A stretch of DNA of 64,000 nucleotides, from NCBI GenBank assembly GCA_020746995.1, contig JAGPXD010000003.1, positions 4,030,001 to 4,094,000 on the forward strand, read 5' to 3'. The DNA is from Plectosphaerella cucumerina (Eukaryota; Ascomycota; Sordariomycetes; Glomerellales; Plectosphaerellaceae). The position numbers and the translations under genes were made by a program. The notes below the pieces were generated by a model. It worked only from the letters and a program-made list of their open reading frames with translations. It had not been told where the DNA came from and searched no databases. Shown here piece after piece: positions 34,803 to 45,891 of the stretch (positions are counted from its first letter, which is position 1; every line of letters starts with the position of its first letter).

Positions 34803-36249
34803 ATGGACGCCATCTACAAGAAGATCACCCGGGAGACAGTCACCTTCAACCTCGGCGATGAAGAGGTTAGTTCCAGTGGCTCAAGTAGACCACATTGGCA
34901 TCGACATCATGAGCGGCTGACCTGTTAACCAGACCTGGCGCGAGCTCTACGAACCGCTTGTACTAGCGCCAACAGGCAACATTGTGGTTGTTCGCGACGT
35001 TCGGTATGGCCCAGAAGATCGAAACCTGCTAGATGTCTACTATGCGCAAGACCTCGATGTGCAGGGCAAGTCGGTCATGCTTTTCATGCATGGTGGAGGC
35101 TTCTTCTCAGGTGACAAAGCATGGAGTGATAAGGTTCCGTTCCTCTTGATTCAGAGTTTCTCAATGATGGACGGCTTGCTAACCTGACTTTAGTATTGGA
35201 GCAACATCGGAAATCACTTTGCCCACGAAGGCCTCGTTGTCATAATCGTCAACCACCAGCTCGTTCCTTTTAGTAAGGATGAGCCGGAGAACGCTCCCAT
35301 AGCATCGGGCATCAAATACCCAGCAGGCGCCAATGACGTCCAACTGGCTCGGGAATGGGTGTATCAGAACGTTGAGTCTCCCAAGTATGGCGCCGGCTCC
35401 AAGGAGAAAGTGGTCCTCTTCGGCCACTCTTCAGGTGGCGCCCACATTGCTGCCAATTTGTATGCTGCTGGTAAGCCACGCAATGGTTCCTTTCTTGGCG
35501 CCGCTGGATGGTGCTCACGCCCTGCGTGACAGGTGACCCGGACCGCTCGTCGAGCAGCAACGACGTCTTTCCACCGGTTGCAGGTGTTATCTACCTGAGC
35601 GTTCCATTCTGGTATGACAGGAATCGCCCAGTCAGGCAGAAGATCCTTCAGAGATACTATGGCTCAGACGCTGAAGATGTTTGGGGTGTAAGTTTGTCCC
35701 AACCCTTGCAGAGCGCGAGCTTTGCGAAGATCTGTTCATCGTCACACTAACGGGGAAGCAGCCACGGAGCGCTCTCGGACTATTCCAGCGTCTACCCGAG
35801 GGCTCGCCTGTTCTGTACGTCATCGCTCGCTGAACTCATGCGTGGCTGCGCAAGACTGACGTGGGTAGCGACGCCATGAAAGTACCAACATACATCGGGA
35901 CTGTCCGGTGGGAGGTGTACGACTCTACTAGCCTGGGATTCTTGGCGGATTTCGCTGACGTGACAATAGAAAAGAAGCCTTCGATGCTGCCGTTGCGTTT
36001 TTCAAGGCGTACCGTGAGCGAAGTCGGCCTGAAGGCACAAGCGCTATTTTTCACGTCTTGGACAAGCACAATCATCTCAGGTAAAGGCTCGAGTCGCCCA
36101 AGATCCCTACTATACTAACCAGCCTGGTTAGTAATGTTTTGTCTATCGGGACGGCAGACAGGGCGCAGGCTGATAGGCTATTGGATTTTGTGTTGTCGTG
36201 TACCTCCGCCGCTTCGCAAAGGCGTACTAGGCCCTCTGCGATGATATAG
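34803..36249 (+). CDS. Alpha/beta hydrolase, carboxylesterase / arylformamidase-like (341 aa)
   Basis: Eight exons (34803-34865, 34933-35133, 35194-35470, 35533-35687, 35762-35814, 35869-35916, 35970-36080, 36132-36249) keep frame and give 341 residues. The oxyanion-hole motif HGGG starts at His74. The nucleophile elbow GHSSG places Ser167 as the catalytic serine. A conserved H-N-H at about 302-304, near the C-terminus, supplies the histidine. The layout is that of the esterase_3/BD-FAE group, which includes kynurenine formamidase. It should cleave an ester or amide in a small molecule in the cytosol. Two donors are weak (GTTCCG at 35134 and GTTAGT at 34866), but the splices restore the conserved frame. 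It is divergent from the regulator on its left. Confidence 0.83.
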
Positions 36250-36858
36250 GGTAAAAGGGAAATCAAGCTACAGTAAACTACTCGACTGCTGGGGTTCCTA
36301 GAACAAGTGACGCAGCTGAGCGGAGCCACGCATCCAATTCACGCAGTGATATCTGCCAGACTGGCCGCGAGCCACCTAACCTGCCGCAAGCCATCTGACA
36401 CGCCGCATCCCATCCAGGTAGGTTATGGTTTGCCCTGATGACGGGGTTGGTTTTGGTTTTCTTACGCGATTATAAGCGCGAGTTGGGCCCATCTAACTTC
36501 ATCGTCATGAAGCTTCGGAGCCTTAGTGATGAATGTGTATGAAGATACTTGGAAGCAACATAAACGTTAACCAAGCTTTATACAAGCACAATGGGGCTCG
36601 ATGCCTGTATCGGACGACAACTGAACTACCTTATCAATGGGTGCGCCATGCGTCCCGCGAAATGTAGGAACCATAGGCCCGTGAAGCACGAATATCATAG
36701 GCGACCTACTTCAAGGTTCATCAAGGAACGCAGCAAAACTATTCCAGTCATTAAAAGCTCACACAATTCAATTGCTCGTACATAGTAGGTATGGAGTGGG
36801 ACTGCCTTCTCAATACCGCTCGACGCCCATGCCGATCCCTGGGTAGACGGTAGACCAG
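36250..36858. other. Convergent intergenic region
   Basis: It separates the hydrolase end (plus) from the amidase end (minus), and so the two putative catabolic blocks. I see no gene. Confidence 0.55.
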
Positions 36859-38586
36859 TCAACTCCTTGTTTTCCAGTCAAACTTCTCACTCCAGGCATA
36901 GGCGACACGGTATACATCCTCTTCCCGCCACCACTTGCCAATCACCTGCATGCTCACGGGCAGCTTCGTCCCCGTGCCCTTGAGTGGCCCCTCCTCAATG
37001 GGCAGCATGCCAATCGGCATGGCCAGCACAGGATGGCCCGACTGGTTGAAAGGCGCCGTGTTGGCGGTCAGGCCGACCTGCTTCGCAATCTTCTGCAACG
37101 GCGTCGCATCGTACGACGTGCGTGAGTTGGCGACGTACGGTAGATTGGGCGCGACGAGCACCTCAAAGCGGGTTAGGGCCGCGTCGTAATCGTCACGCAG
37201 CTTGCGGCTCAGGTTTGTCGCCTTGCCCAGCAAGCCTGGGGCGTACTGCTGCGCGTAGAGTCCGTTGAGATAGATGTTCTTGGATGACACGTAGCCGTTG
37301 TCCCACTGTTCCTGGGTCAGGTCATTGAACCTGGCTGTCAGGTCGGTCATGACATGCCCACGCCGGCCAAAGTTGAGATTGCGCTTCGCCAGGTAGCCGC
37401 CCGTCTTGCTGATTGCCGTCCAGACAGCGGCGCCCATGGAGTGAAAAGGAACCGAGACGGACTCGACCGTGGCACCGAGATCTCGGAAGCCCTGAATGGC
37501 TACTTCAACAGAGGCTTTGACGCGGGGCTCGACCGAGGGCTGGTCCATCGCCTCTGCAAGTACACCAATCCGAACGCCTGTCAGGTCCGTAGGGTTCGTT
37601 AAGGACGTCAGGGCGTCAAAGTACCGCGGAACGTTGGCGGGCGAAGGGGCCGCAAAGGAGCGATCGTCGATGTTGTCGTTTCCGGCAATGACCTGGAGCA
37701 TCAGGGCATTGTCCAGCAGTGTCCGCGTCATGGGACCGACGTGGTCGTTTGTCGGCTCATTGGAACCGCAGCCGGTGTACGGCACGAGACCAAAGGTGGG
37801 CTTCAGTCCGTACAACCCGCACCAGCCGGCCGGCACGCGGATCGAGCCTCCCTGGTCAGCGCCCAGCGCTATGTCGACGTCCCCGTTAGCGACGAGGGCC
37901 CCTGAGCCACTGGAGCTGCCGCCGCTGCTGTATCCGTGGGCATACGGGTTGTGAACGTGTCCTGTTGCGGACGAGCTGCTCGTTGCCGAGTGGCACATGT
38001 TCTCGCAGACTGACTTGCCCTTAACGATGGCGCCGGCTTCCAACAGCCTGGTGACACAGGTCGCGTCGGTGTTCTGCCGTCCTCGGTCAGTGATGAGGCC
38101 TCAGCCTAGGCACATTAGGGGAGGAACTCACTGGGGTGTAGTCCTTGACAAAGTCGGTGCCCAGCAGCATCGGGACATCCTTAACACCGATGTTATCTTT
38201 GATGGCAACGGTCTTGCCCGCGAGAAGGCCACCTCGCTTCTCCGCGTCTTCGATGTGACATTTCCAGGCCCAAGCTCCGAGCAGATTGTCCTGAGGCTGT
38301 GGGAAATGTACATGCTCCCTTGGAAACCTCTTCGTGTCTACTGGTGGGACATAGTCTGCATGGGTCAGTTCGATGTTCGTTGACAGTCGCAAATGGGTCA
38401 TTGAGGGCGGTGCTGACCTGGTAGGGCCATCAGGCTGGTGACGGTTTCGTGGAAGATGGCGAGCAAGCGCTGATAATCTCCCTTTTCGGCATCGTCGACT
38501 GTGACGCCGAGGGTCAGGCACAGATCGTCGACGAGCTCTGTGGTGATGGGGTTTGACGCGGCCACGTCGAGGGAGAAGACGGACAT
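36859..38586 (-). CDS. Amidase-signature hydrolase (535 aa)
   Basis: Exons 38586-38418, 38355-38132 and 38073-36859 give 535 residues. The Ser-cis-Ser-Lys triad of the amidase-signature family is present: Lys109 (in AIKDN), Ser184 (in GGSSSG) and the nucleophile Ser208 (in GGSIR, followed by a Pro-Ala-Gly). The length and the N-terminal helical region of about 95 residues before the core match the bacterial enantioselective amidases used for small amides and nitrile breakdown. The reaction would be amide + water to carboxylate + ammonia, in the cytosol. It is divergent from the deacetylase/allantoinase-like gene across a 543-base promoter with GATA-type sites, which fits a role in nitrogen supply. 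Confidence 0.9.
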
Positions 38587-39129
38587 TTTCGGTGAATCAA
38601 TGGATGAAGACCAGATACTTGGGTTACGATGGATAGTACCTTGCCAATCCTGCCAATGCGGCGATGAATTCGAGCACGACGCACGTCATATGTAACCACC
38701 ATTCCCCAGATGTTTTGTTCGTATCCTAGGCATCTGCTCGCCCAGGGATCGTCGAGGGCCGCTTCCCCTATCTTCAGACTAATGATCGGGGAGGGTCCGA
38801 AGTGGTGCGGACCCTCCGATAAGGAGGTGCTCGTCGGAGCTCCTTGAGCCGACACACTCAGCCGACTCCCCGCCTCGCCCGCCTATCAAACCCGCAAGAT
38901 CGGTGATGATCGGCCATCTACGGACCGTTATCGGGCCATGCGACGGGCGTCCGACTCAATCACGAAAATCGCATCTTATCTCTTGAGCAACAAGTTGTGC
39001 CAACATCGAAACACCATATAAGGGCAAACAGCATTTGGGGGGGAATGATGCGAATCACTTTGACCGAGCTTCGAGCCCCCAAATCAAATTTGTGTTTTGG
39101 TTATTTCTATTCGTCTCAAATCTTCGACC
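38587..39129. promoter_or_regulatory. Divergent promoter with GATA-type sites and a CCG-N8-CGG inverted repeat
   Basis: A perfect 10-bp inverted repeat (GGAGGGTCCG at 38790-38799 and CGGACCCTCC at 38808-38817) places CCG and CGG triplets 8 bases apart facing outward, a form used by Zn2Cys6 dimers. GATA-type sites (HGATAR) lie at 38817-38822, 38883-38888 (reverse), 38928-38933 (reverse) and 38976-38981 (reverse), as expected for AreA/NIT2 nitrogen control. No gene is seen. Confidence 0.5.
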
Positions 39130-40249
39130 ATGGTTCACGTTCTGGAAGAATACCAAGTCCCCCGAGACTTTGAGGGTAAGTTGAGCGATATCGACTGAAA
39201 ATGACTTGCATCTGACATCGTGACTTACGCGATCACAGGATTTGGCGAAGAAGGATTTGACCCCCAATGGCCCAATGGCTCCCGGATAGCAATCTCTTTT
39301 GTACTGAACTACGAGTACGCGCCGCATCCAACTCTTGACACGAGTACCTGCGTAGACTGACATGGCATGCGCGATTAGAGAAGGTGGTGAGCGCAACATT
39401 CTCGACGGCGATGCGCACTCGGAGCCCTACCTGTGGGAGAAGGGTGCCTCGGGCGGCCACAAGGACGGCGCGCGGTACATCAACTCGGAGCAGGACTACG
39501 AGTACGGCAGCCGGTCGGCGTCGTGGCGGTTGATACGGCTTTTCAAGGAGTTTGGCTGGAACTTCACGACCTACGCCGTGGGAGTCGCCCTCGCGCGCAA
39601 CCCAAAGTTCGCCAAGGCGCTCGTTCGCGACGGCCACGAGATTGCCTGCCACGGCCTGCGCTGGCTCGAAATCTGGGACTACACGCTCGAGGAAGAAAAG
39701 GCGTACATCAAAGAGAACATCCGCGTCCTGCACGAGGCGAGCGGCGAGATGCCCCAGGGTGCCTACTTTGGCCGCGGCACGCCCAACACGCCCATGGTGC
39801 TGCCCGAGGTGTGGAAGGATCTCGGCGTCGACCTGCTCTGGTCGTCCGAGTGCTACAACGACGACGTGCCCTACTGGGTCGACGTGCCGTGGGAAAAGTC
39901 CCTGCCCGAGGCCGAGCGCAAGGGCCTCCTGCTTATCCCGTACAACTACGACTGCAATGACGGCAAGTTCCACATGTCGCCCGGCTTTGGAAGCTCCGTC
40001 GCCGAGACGTACGAGCAGTACCTCAAGAACACATTTGACTGCCTGTATCGAGAGGGCGGCAAGATGATGAACATTCCGCTGCACACGCGCATCATTGGCA
40101 AGCCGGGGCGGTCCGAGGCGCTGCGCAAGTTCATGCTGTACGTCAAGGAGAAGCCAGGCGTCTGGGTCACTACGAGGAGGGACATTGCGAAGCATATGCG
40201 GGACAAGTTTCCATACAAGCCAGACGGGGCTTGGGTGCCGGAGGCGTGA
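39130..40249 (+). CDS. Polysaccharide-deacetylase-fold protein, PuuE-type allantoinase candidate (330 aa)
   Basis: Exons 39130-39175, 39239-39314 and 39379-40249 give 330 residues. The NodB-like barrel shows the NYEEGGERN stretch after the first strand (residues about 39-47), where canonical deacetylases have the metal-binding TFDDG, and the H127-x4-H132 motif in GHEIACHG. This combination marks the allantoinase PuuE subgroup, which opens the allantoin ring and lacks the usual metal site. No signal peptide is present, so a cytosolic small-molecule enzyme fits better than a chitin deacetylase. Its neighbours (amidase, NCS1 permease) support ureide or amide breakdown. The exact substrate remains open; related fungal proteins are often annotated only as polysaccharide deacetylases. 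Confidence 0.85.
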
Positions 40250-40712
40250 CTGAAGTGGATGAGTATATATTGAGGAGAACATCGGAAGCAGTGTACCAAA
40301 TGCCTGTCCTGTCAGCTGAGCGCAAGCAATGATCCATACCGCCCGATGAATGCTGCAAGACGGATTCAGCGCCCAGGGCTCCTCCCTAGTGGCCCCAAGA
40401 CCCTCTGTTGATCGGCCTACAGCGCCCGCCCCCGCCGGCCGCGGGGGTTGGCTCGGAGTCGGCGATCCGATGTCGTCCTGATTACGCCCGCAAGACGCCG
40501 CTGGCTCCCCAGTTCCCTTATCAACGCCCATCTTTTTAGCGCAGTGCGGCCTACGTAGAGATCCCAGCTGTGAATGGACCATTTCCCATCTTCCCGACTG
40601 AGAGCCGGTCGACCGGTAGTGGGATTGACCCTCCAATATGTAGGACGGACATCCGCCTGTGGATCTGCACTCTTTCGATGAACCCCTAACTCCCTGCGGC
40701 CCCTCCGTAACA
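40250..40712. promoter_or_regulatory. Promoter of the second Zn2Cys6 gene, with a TCGG-N4-CCGA palindrome
   Basis: The palindrome TCGG-CGAT-CCGA lies at 40459-40470, about 245 bases before the ATG at 40713. A closely similar string around CGATCCGA recurs at about 45258-45270 in the promoter shared by the exporter and the NCS1 permease. No gene is seen. Confidence 0.4.
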
Positions 40713-43086
40713 ATGGCCTCAGAGCACGCAGCTTCTCCGTCATGGGCCTCGGAGGCGCCGAATCCGCGGAGGAGGGGACGAACAGCATACACACGATGCA
40801 AGAGTCGCAAACAAAAGGTATGCATTCGCATTTGCTGTTGGACATTGGCTCGAGGTCACCAAAAAACATTCGATGCTGATAAACTGCTCATAGTGCGATG
40901 ACCAGCTTCCCATCTGCTCCAACTGTCAGCGAGCTGGGGCGACGTGCGACAAGGCCGATGTAGCGGACGAGGCACCCCCTGTAGCGTAAGTCCATTCATG
41001 AATAGGGACCATGTGTCAACTGAGCTTACAGCAAAAAAACAATCCAGCTACGTCCGCGCTCTGGAAGACAGGGTCGCCTTTCTCGAGACCAAGCTTGAGC
41101 ATCTTCACAATGTCCATCCTCCTGCCAGTGTCCAACCCCAGGCCCAGGCTCAGGCCCAGACTCAACTTCCCGCCCAAGGATCATGCAGCTCCCCAGTAGG
41201 TCCTGGACCTGTCTCCAGTCCGGCAAACACCATCTCCGGCAAAGAGAGCGCCGCCCTCAACGACATTGTCGCCCTCATGGCCCTAGGCGAGGCCGAAGGG
41301 GCCGCGGCTATGGACTCTTCCGCTGGACCGTCCCTATCCATGATCCTGCACGAAATGGTGCAAGCCACCGTATGGAATAAATCTCTCCCCGAGGCGTCCA
41401 GCCCCCGCGACGCCACGACAACTGCCGGCAACAGGTCCAACGAGTGGACGAGGAGGATCTCTGTCGAAGAGCTCATCGCCAAGAGCGCCAAAGAGCCGCC
41501 AAGTGACGCGCTCGGGAGCAAAATCATTCGCGCCTACTTTCAGCAATTGCACCCTCGGTACCCATTCCTTGACGCCGATGAGATCTGGGGCCTCCACGAA
41601 AAGCGTCACGCCCTGACTCAGGGCGTAACCAAGACGTCACCGAGAGAACAGCGCCTTGGGATCTTCAAGCTCTACCTCGTGTATGCCACGGGCGCAACGC
41701 TTCTGCAATTGACAGAGAAGCTCACCTTCTCCCCAGAGGTTCGACGATCCTATCGATTCCCTTCACTCACAACTGAGCTTCACCTGACGATGCCTACAGG
41801 GTTTCTACATGATGGCCCTCCAGCACACCTCTGCAGCTCGCGAAGCGCGGACAATCCACAATATCGAAGCCATGACGCTCCTCGTGGTGTACCACCTCCG
41901 ATCAGCCTCCAGTCACGGAATCTGGTACATGATCGGCTTGGCCATGCGCACCTGCATCGACCTCGGCATGCACAGGAAGAGCCACGAGCAGAACTTATCT
42001 GCCGAAGATGTGGACTGGCGCCGTCGCCTCTTCTGGACAGTTTACTCCCTCGAGAGAACAATTGCCATCTCCCTCGGTCGTCCGCTGAGCATCCCCGACC
42101 GACAGATCGACGTCCCGCTTCCTGAGCCAGGGCGGCCGACAACAGCATCAACTTCCACATCACCTCAGGACTCTTCATTCTATCCCTGCTCCTCCTCCTC
42201 CTCCTCCTCCTCCCTCACCATGGCCCTGCACCTCTTTCGCCTCCGCCGCATCGAATCGCGCATCTACCATTCCATCTACCGCTCCGACAAGCCCCTCGCC
42301 ACGTTACGCCCCAAGATCGACCCCCTCTACGCCTCGCTCTCCGCCTGGCGCGTCTCCCTGCTAACATCGCTCTCTCCCTCGTCTCCCGAACTCAATTACC
42401 CCCTTCTACACTACAATCGTACCCTACGTCTCCTAATCCAGCCCTTCCTCCCCGTCCTCCCGCTCACCGACGCCTTCCACGGCTTCTGCCTCCGCGCAGC
42501 AGGCGACATCTGCCAGGCACACAAGCGGCTCCATCAGACCCTCGACTACGGCCACAGCTTCATCGCCGTGCAGACCGTCTTCGTGGCGGGACTGACCCTC
42601 CTCCACGGCCTGTGGCGATGGACTGACGAAGTCTGGGGCGTCGCCCTCGCCGACGACCTGCGGGCTTGCTCCCTTGTGCTCTTCGTCATGGGCGAGAGGG
42701 CACCGTGGGTCAGGCGCTACAGGGACGCATTTGAGATGCTCATCGACGCGGCCATGGAGAAGCTTCGAAAGAAGTCGGGACCGCAAAGTCCGCGGCAAAC
42801 CTTTGCTGGTGGAGGAAGTTCACGGGAGGCGGGGCCGTCGCGCAAGAGGCAGAGGACTGAATACGCGGAGCAGGAGTCGGTTGGAAACGTGGCCTCGCCG
42901 CAGCGGGATTTTGAGCCCTTGACCGAGCCTCCCGAGTTTTACGCAAGTGGTGGAATTGCGGCGGGACAGGGAGGTGATGCGTGGCCGATTGTGATGGAGT
43001 TGACGAACTGGATTGAGCAGGATGGAGGGTCGCCAATCTGGATGCCAGACTTTGAGATGCTGCAGAACTTGTCTGGGCCACGATAA
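40713..43086 (+). CDS. Zn2Cys6-type transcription factor lacking the first zinc-ligand cysteine (724 aa)
   Basis: Exons 40713-40817, 40894-40985, 41048-41738 and 41800-43086 give 724 residues. The N-terminal cluster has Cys29, Cys36, Cys43, Cys46 and Cys53 with normal spacing, but position 26, which should be the first Cys, is Tyr (TAC where TGC is expected). A coiled-coil-like segment of about 20 residues follows, then a Gln/Ala repeat, and then the fungal-specific transcription factor domain (about 200-500) with the motif GIWYMIGLAMRTCIDLG. A run of ten Ser lies near 430. The acceptor for exon 3 was chosen at 41047 because it alone keeps the YVRALEDRV helix in frame. The intron at 41739 has a weak GTTCGA donor. 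Without Cys26 the zinc cluster should be unstable, so DNA binding may be lost. It lies in the nitrogen-like block and is convergent, 76 bases apart, with the exporter. Confidence 0.83.
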
Positions 43087-43162
43087 TTTTAGACTCTGGG
43101 CTGTTCAATGCGAGAATGGTAATCCACAGATGGAGAAGGTTGCTAAAATCATTGCTTGTTGA

Positions 43163-45079
43163 CTACATCGACATGCACTTTTCCGTCTGGCCCTTCGAAC
43201 AACTACTGACCTTGGCCATTCCGTGGCCTGGGCCAGCTGACTGGGCCTCAGAAACCTGATTCCGCATGTCCATATCCCCAACTTCCACATCATCAGACGC
43301 ACTTTCCTGCGTGCCGTCAGCCGCCACCGTCTTCTCGGCACCGCCGTCTTCCATAGGCTGAAGCCCGCGGTCGCGGATCAACACGCACCCAAGCAGACAC
43401 AGGCCAATGAGCGGAATCTGCAGGATGAAGACGGCTCTGCTGGCCCGCATGTAGGCATCAAGAACTTCCTCCAAATTCGGCCCGGGCCCGACCAGCTCAG
43501 AAGGCAGTGCATATGTATTCTCAGCCAGGTGCTTGAATCCGTGGGGCAGGCTCCTCCGCAACGTCGCCTGCAGAACAGCGGCGGACACTACGAGCCCGAC
43601 CGCGCCGCCCGCGCAACGGAAGAAGTTGCGGTTCGAGATAATGACGGCCCGTCGCGACAAGGGTGAGTGTGCCTGCAGAGCCACCAGCGTGGGCTGAAAG
43701 ATGCAGCCGACTCCGATGCCGATGAAAATCAGCGGTGCGACTATCACCCCTGCCGATGAAGCTCTCGTGTAGATCAGCGTTAGGCCCGCGCCGCTGTCCG
43801 AAGAGTCAGTAAACCTGTTCCGAGCATCATAAGAGGTATTTGGGAAAACAATTACAGGGTCCACGAGATGAAGCCAAACCAGATGACCTCGCCATATCGC
43901 CCCCTACGCGATATGTACTGCCCGGAGAGCACGGAGAGCAGCGTCTGAAATGCGACGAGCGCACAGTAGATCCCGGCCGAAGTCATAACGCCAAACTGAT
44001 GCGCGTTCTGAAGGTACATCGGGATGTAATAGAGATACGACTGGTACACTGCACCAAACAGGAAGCTTTGTACCATCATGACGGTGACGGGGGTACTGCG
44101 AAAAATGCCGACTGCGATAGTTGGGTCAGTATGCTGGGAAACAAAATCCTTACGACTGAACAAACCTACGCGGCATCATTGGCAGCTTGGCAACCTTCCA
44201 CTCGATGACGACAAATGCCACGAGCAGCAGAGATCCAATTGTCAAAAGAGTGATGACAAAGGGTGATTCCCAGGCAAAATAGGCGCCTCCTGTACTGGTG
44301 TTAGCCGGTCTAAACACGAAGACTTGCCTTCAGATGGATGCAGCAACGATCAACATACCGCCTGATATGGGGATCAATAGAAGTATCACCCCAACGGACG
44401 AGGTCAAAGACCCCGCGTAGTCAATCTTCTTTGCGCTCTCCTTGAAGCTACTCGTCGGTGGCTTATCCGGAAGGAAGAAGTAGGACACAACACCGGCGGC
44501 GACGCCCAAAGGCGCGAGCATGTAGAAGAAGCCTCTCCACGTAGACTTTGCCACAAAGGCCGCCGCCAAGAATGGTCCGCCAACATTTCCCAGGCCGACC
44601 ATGGCGCCGATGATGCCCTGGTACTTGCCCCTCTGCTCGAGGGTGACTGTGTCGCTAACGATGATCATGGCTAGGTTCGTGATGCCACCGCCACCGATGC
44701 CGGCCACGCCGCGGAAGACGTAGAACATGGTCGGATTCTGCGCCAGGCCGCATAAGAGGTCCGCCACGGCCAAGAGGCCGATGGCCGTTAAAAAGACATT
44801 TTTGCGCCCGAAAATGTCCGAGAGGCGGCCGTAGAGCATCTGAAAGGTCGTGTTGGCGAGCAGAGACGACGTGCCCGCCCACGAGATGGTATTGGCGGCA
44901 TCAAGGTCGGCGGCAATGGTGGGCAGGGTAATGCTGATGCCATTTTGATCGATGAAGGCAATCAGAAGCGTGATTGACAGGGTTGCAAAGACGACGAGGA
45001 GCTGGGCCCTGGGGAGGATGTTGGTTTGGTCGTGCAGCGCTCGTTCGGCGGCCGTCACTCGCTGATCATTCTTGATCAT
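43163..45079 (-). CDS. MFS drug:H+ antiporter-2 (DHA2, 14-TM) exporter (575 aa)
   Basis: Exons 45079-44359, 44289-44170, 44111-43856 and 43793-43163 give 575 residues with about 14 membrane segments. The loop between helices 2 and 3 carries the GRLSDIFGRK motif A, and the helix 5 motif C-like GxGxxxGP stretch (GLGNVGGPFL) marks an antiporter. The family exports toxic or secondary metabolites in exchange for protons at the plasma membrane. The C-terminal tail of about 60 residues is acidic and cytosolic. It shares a divergent promoter with the NCS1 permease, so it may remove a by-product or a toxic substrate of the neighbouring pathway. Confidence 0.9.
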
Positions 45080-45891
45080 GATGGGATGAGCTGAGGGGTT
45101 ATGGGAAAGATGGGATTAGAGGAAAGGAAATGAACCGAGTGATTGAGAATGGGAATCATGAGAATAGAGAGCAATTCAAATTGCCTCATCAAGCCGGGAA
45201 AAGCATGTTTTGGCATACAGAAAAAGAGTCTGTGGTCGACTCCGAGTTGAAATGGATGTAAGCGATCCGACATCGTCGTCCCGCACTGGAGAAACATCAA
45301 TCATTGCTAGTGGATGACGATGATCGTCCCGCACAACCGGAAGACCCCCCAGTGTCGCCATGTCGGAGCCTCCGAGGATCGCCTGCGGGGGCCAATCGTC
45401 GCGAGCATTCGATCTTCGCGTCGGCTTGAAAACCCCCGTAGTAACCTTCGGACCTCCTTATCTCCATCCTGCCAGGGATTTCCTCACCTTGTCCAAAGCC
45501 CACTTGGTCCATCGGCACTGCTCCGACGCCGCCGCCGCCGCGTTCGGATGATCCGATCGATTTAGGGGCACGCCGCATATCTGATAAGACCCAGAAAATG
45601 CGCATCGGGGAGATACTCCAGATCTCCCCATTTGCCGCTTGGGGAATGTCAAGGGGGTCTCGTGGCATGACTCGGCCGCGATGGGCGCAACCTCGTGGAA
45701 GATTGTCGATAGCGAAACTCCAGGAACCTGTCTTGTGATTGATGTTCAACCGGGCATATATGACCTGCTCGTGGGACCCATTCATCGGGACAGTTGTCGC
45801 ATCCTGCCAAGTGCACTCCCACGCACCCATCTCGAGCCAAGTAAATCCCAGCCTCAAAGGATCGCCTACACTTGATTCCATCTCCGTCAGG
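45080..45891. promoter_or_regulatory. Divergent exporter/NCS1 promoter with repeated TCGG-Nx-CCGA sites
   Basis: Three palindromes of one type lie here: TCGG-N5-CCGA at 45363-45375, TCGG-N7-CCGA at 45512-45526 and TCGG-N5-CCGA at 45544-45556. Zn2Cys6 regulators of purine and pyrimidine use (UaY, Ppr1) bind the same half-sites with a 6-base gap, so these are reasonable candidates for a related factor. No gene is supported in the stretch. Confidence 0.5.

Noticed and set aside
39233..40831. 532-codon minus-strand frame
   Set aside because: It is the antisense shadow of the allantoinase-like gene, whose plus-strand frame has family motifs and matching introns.
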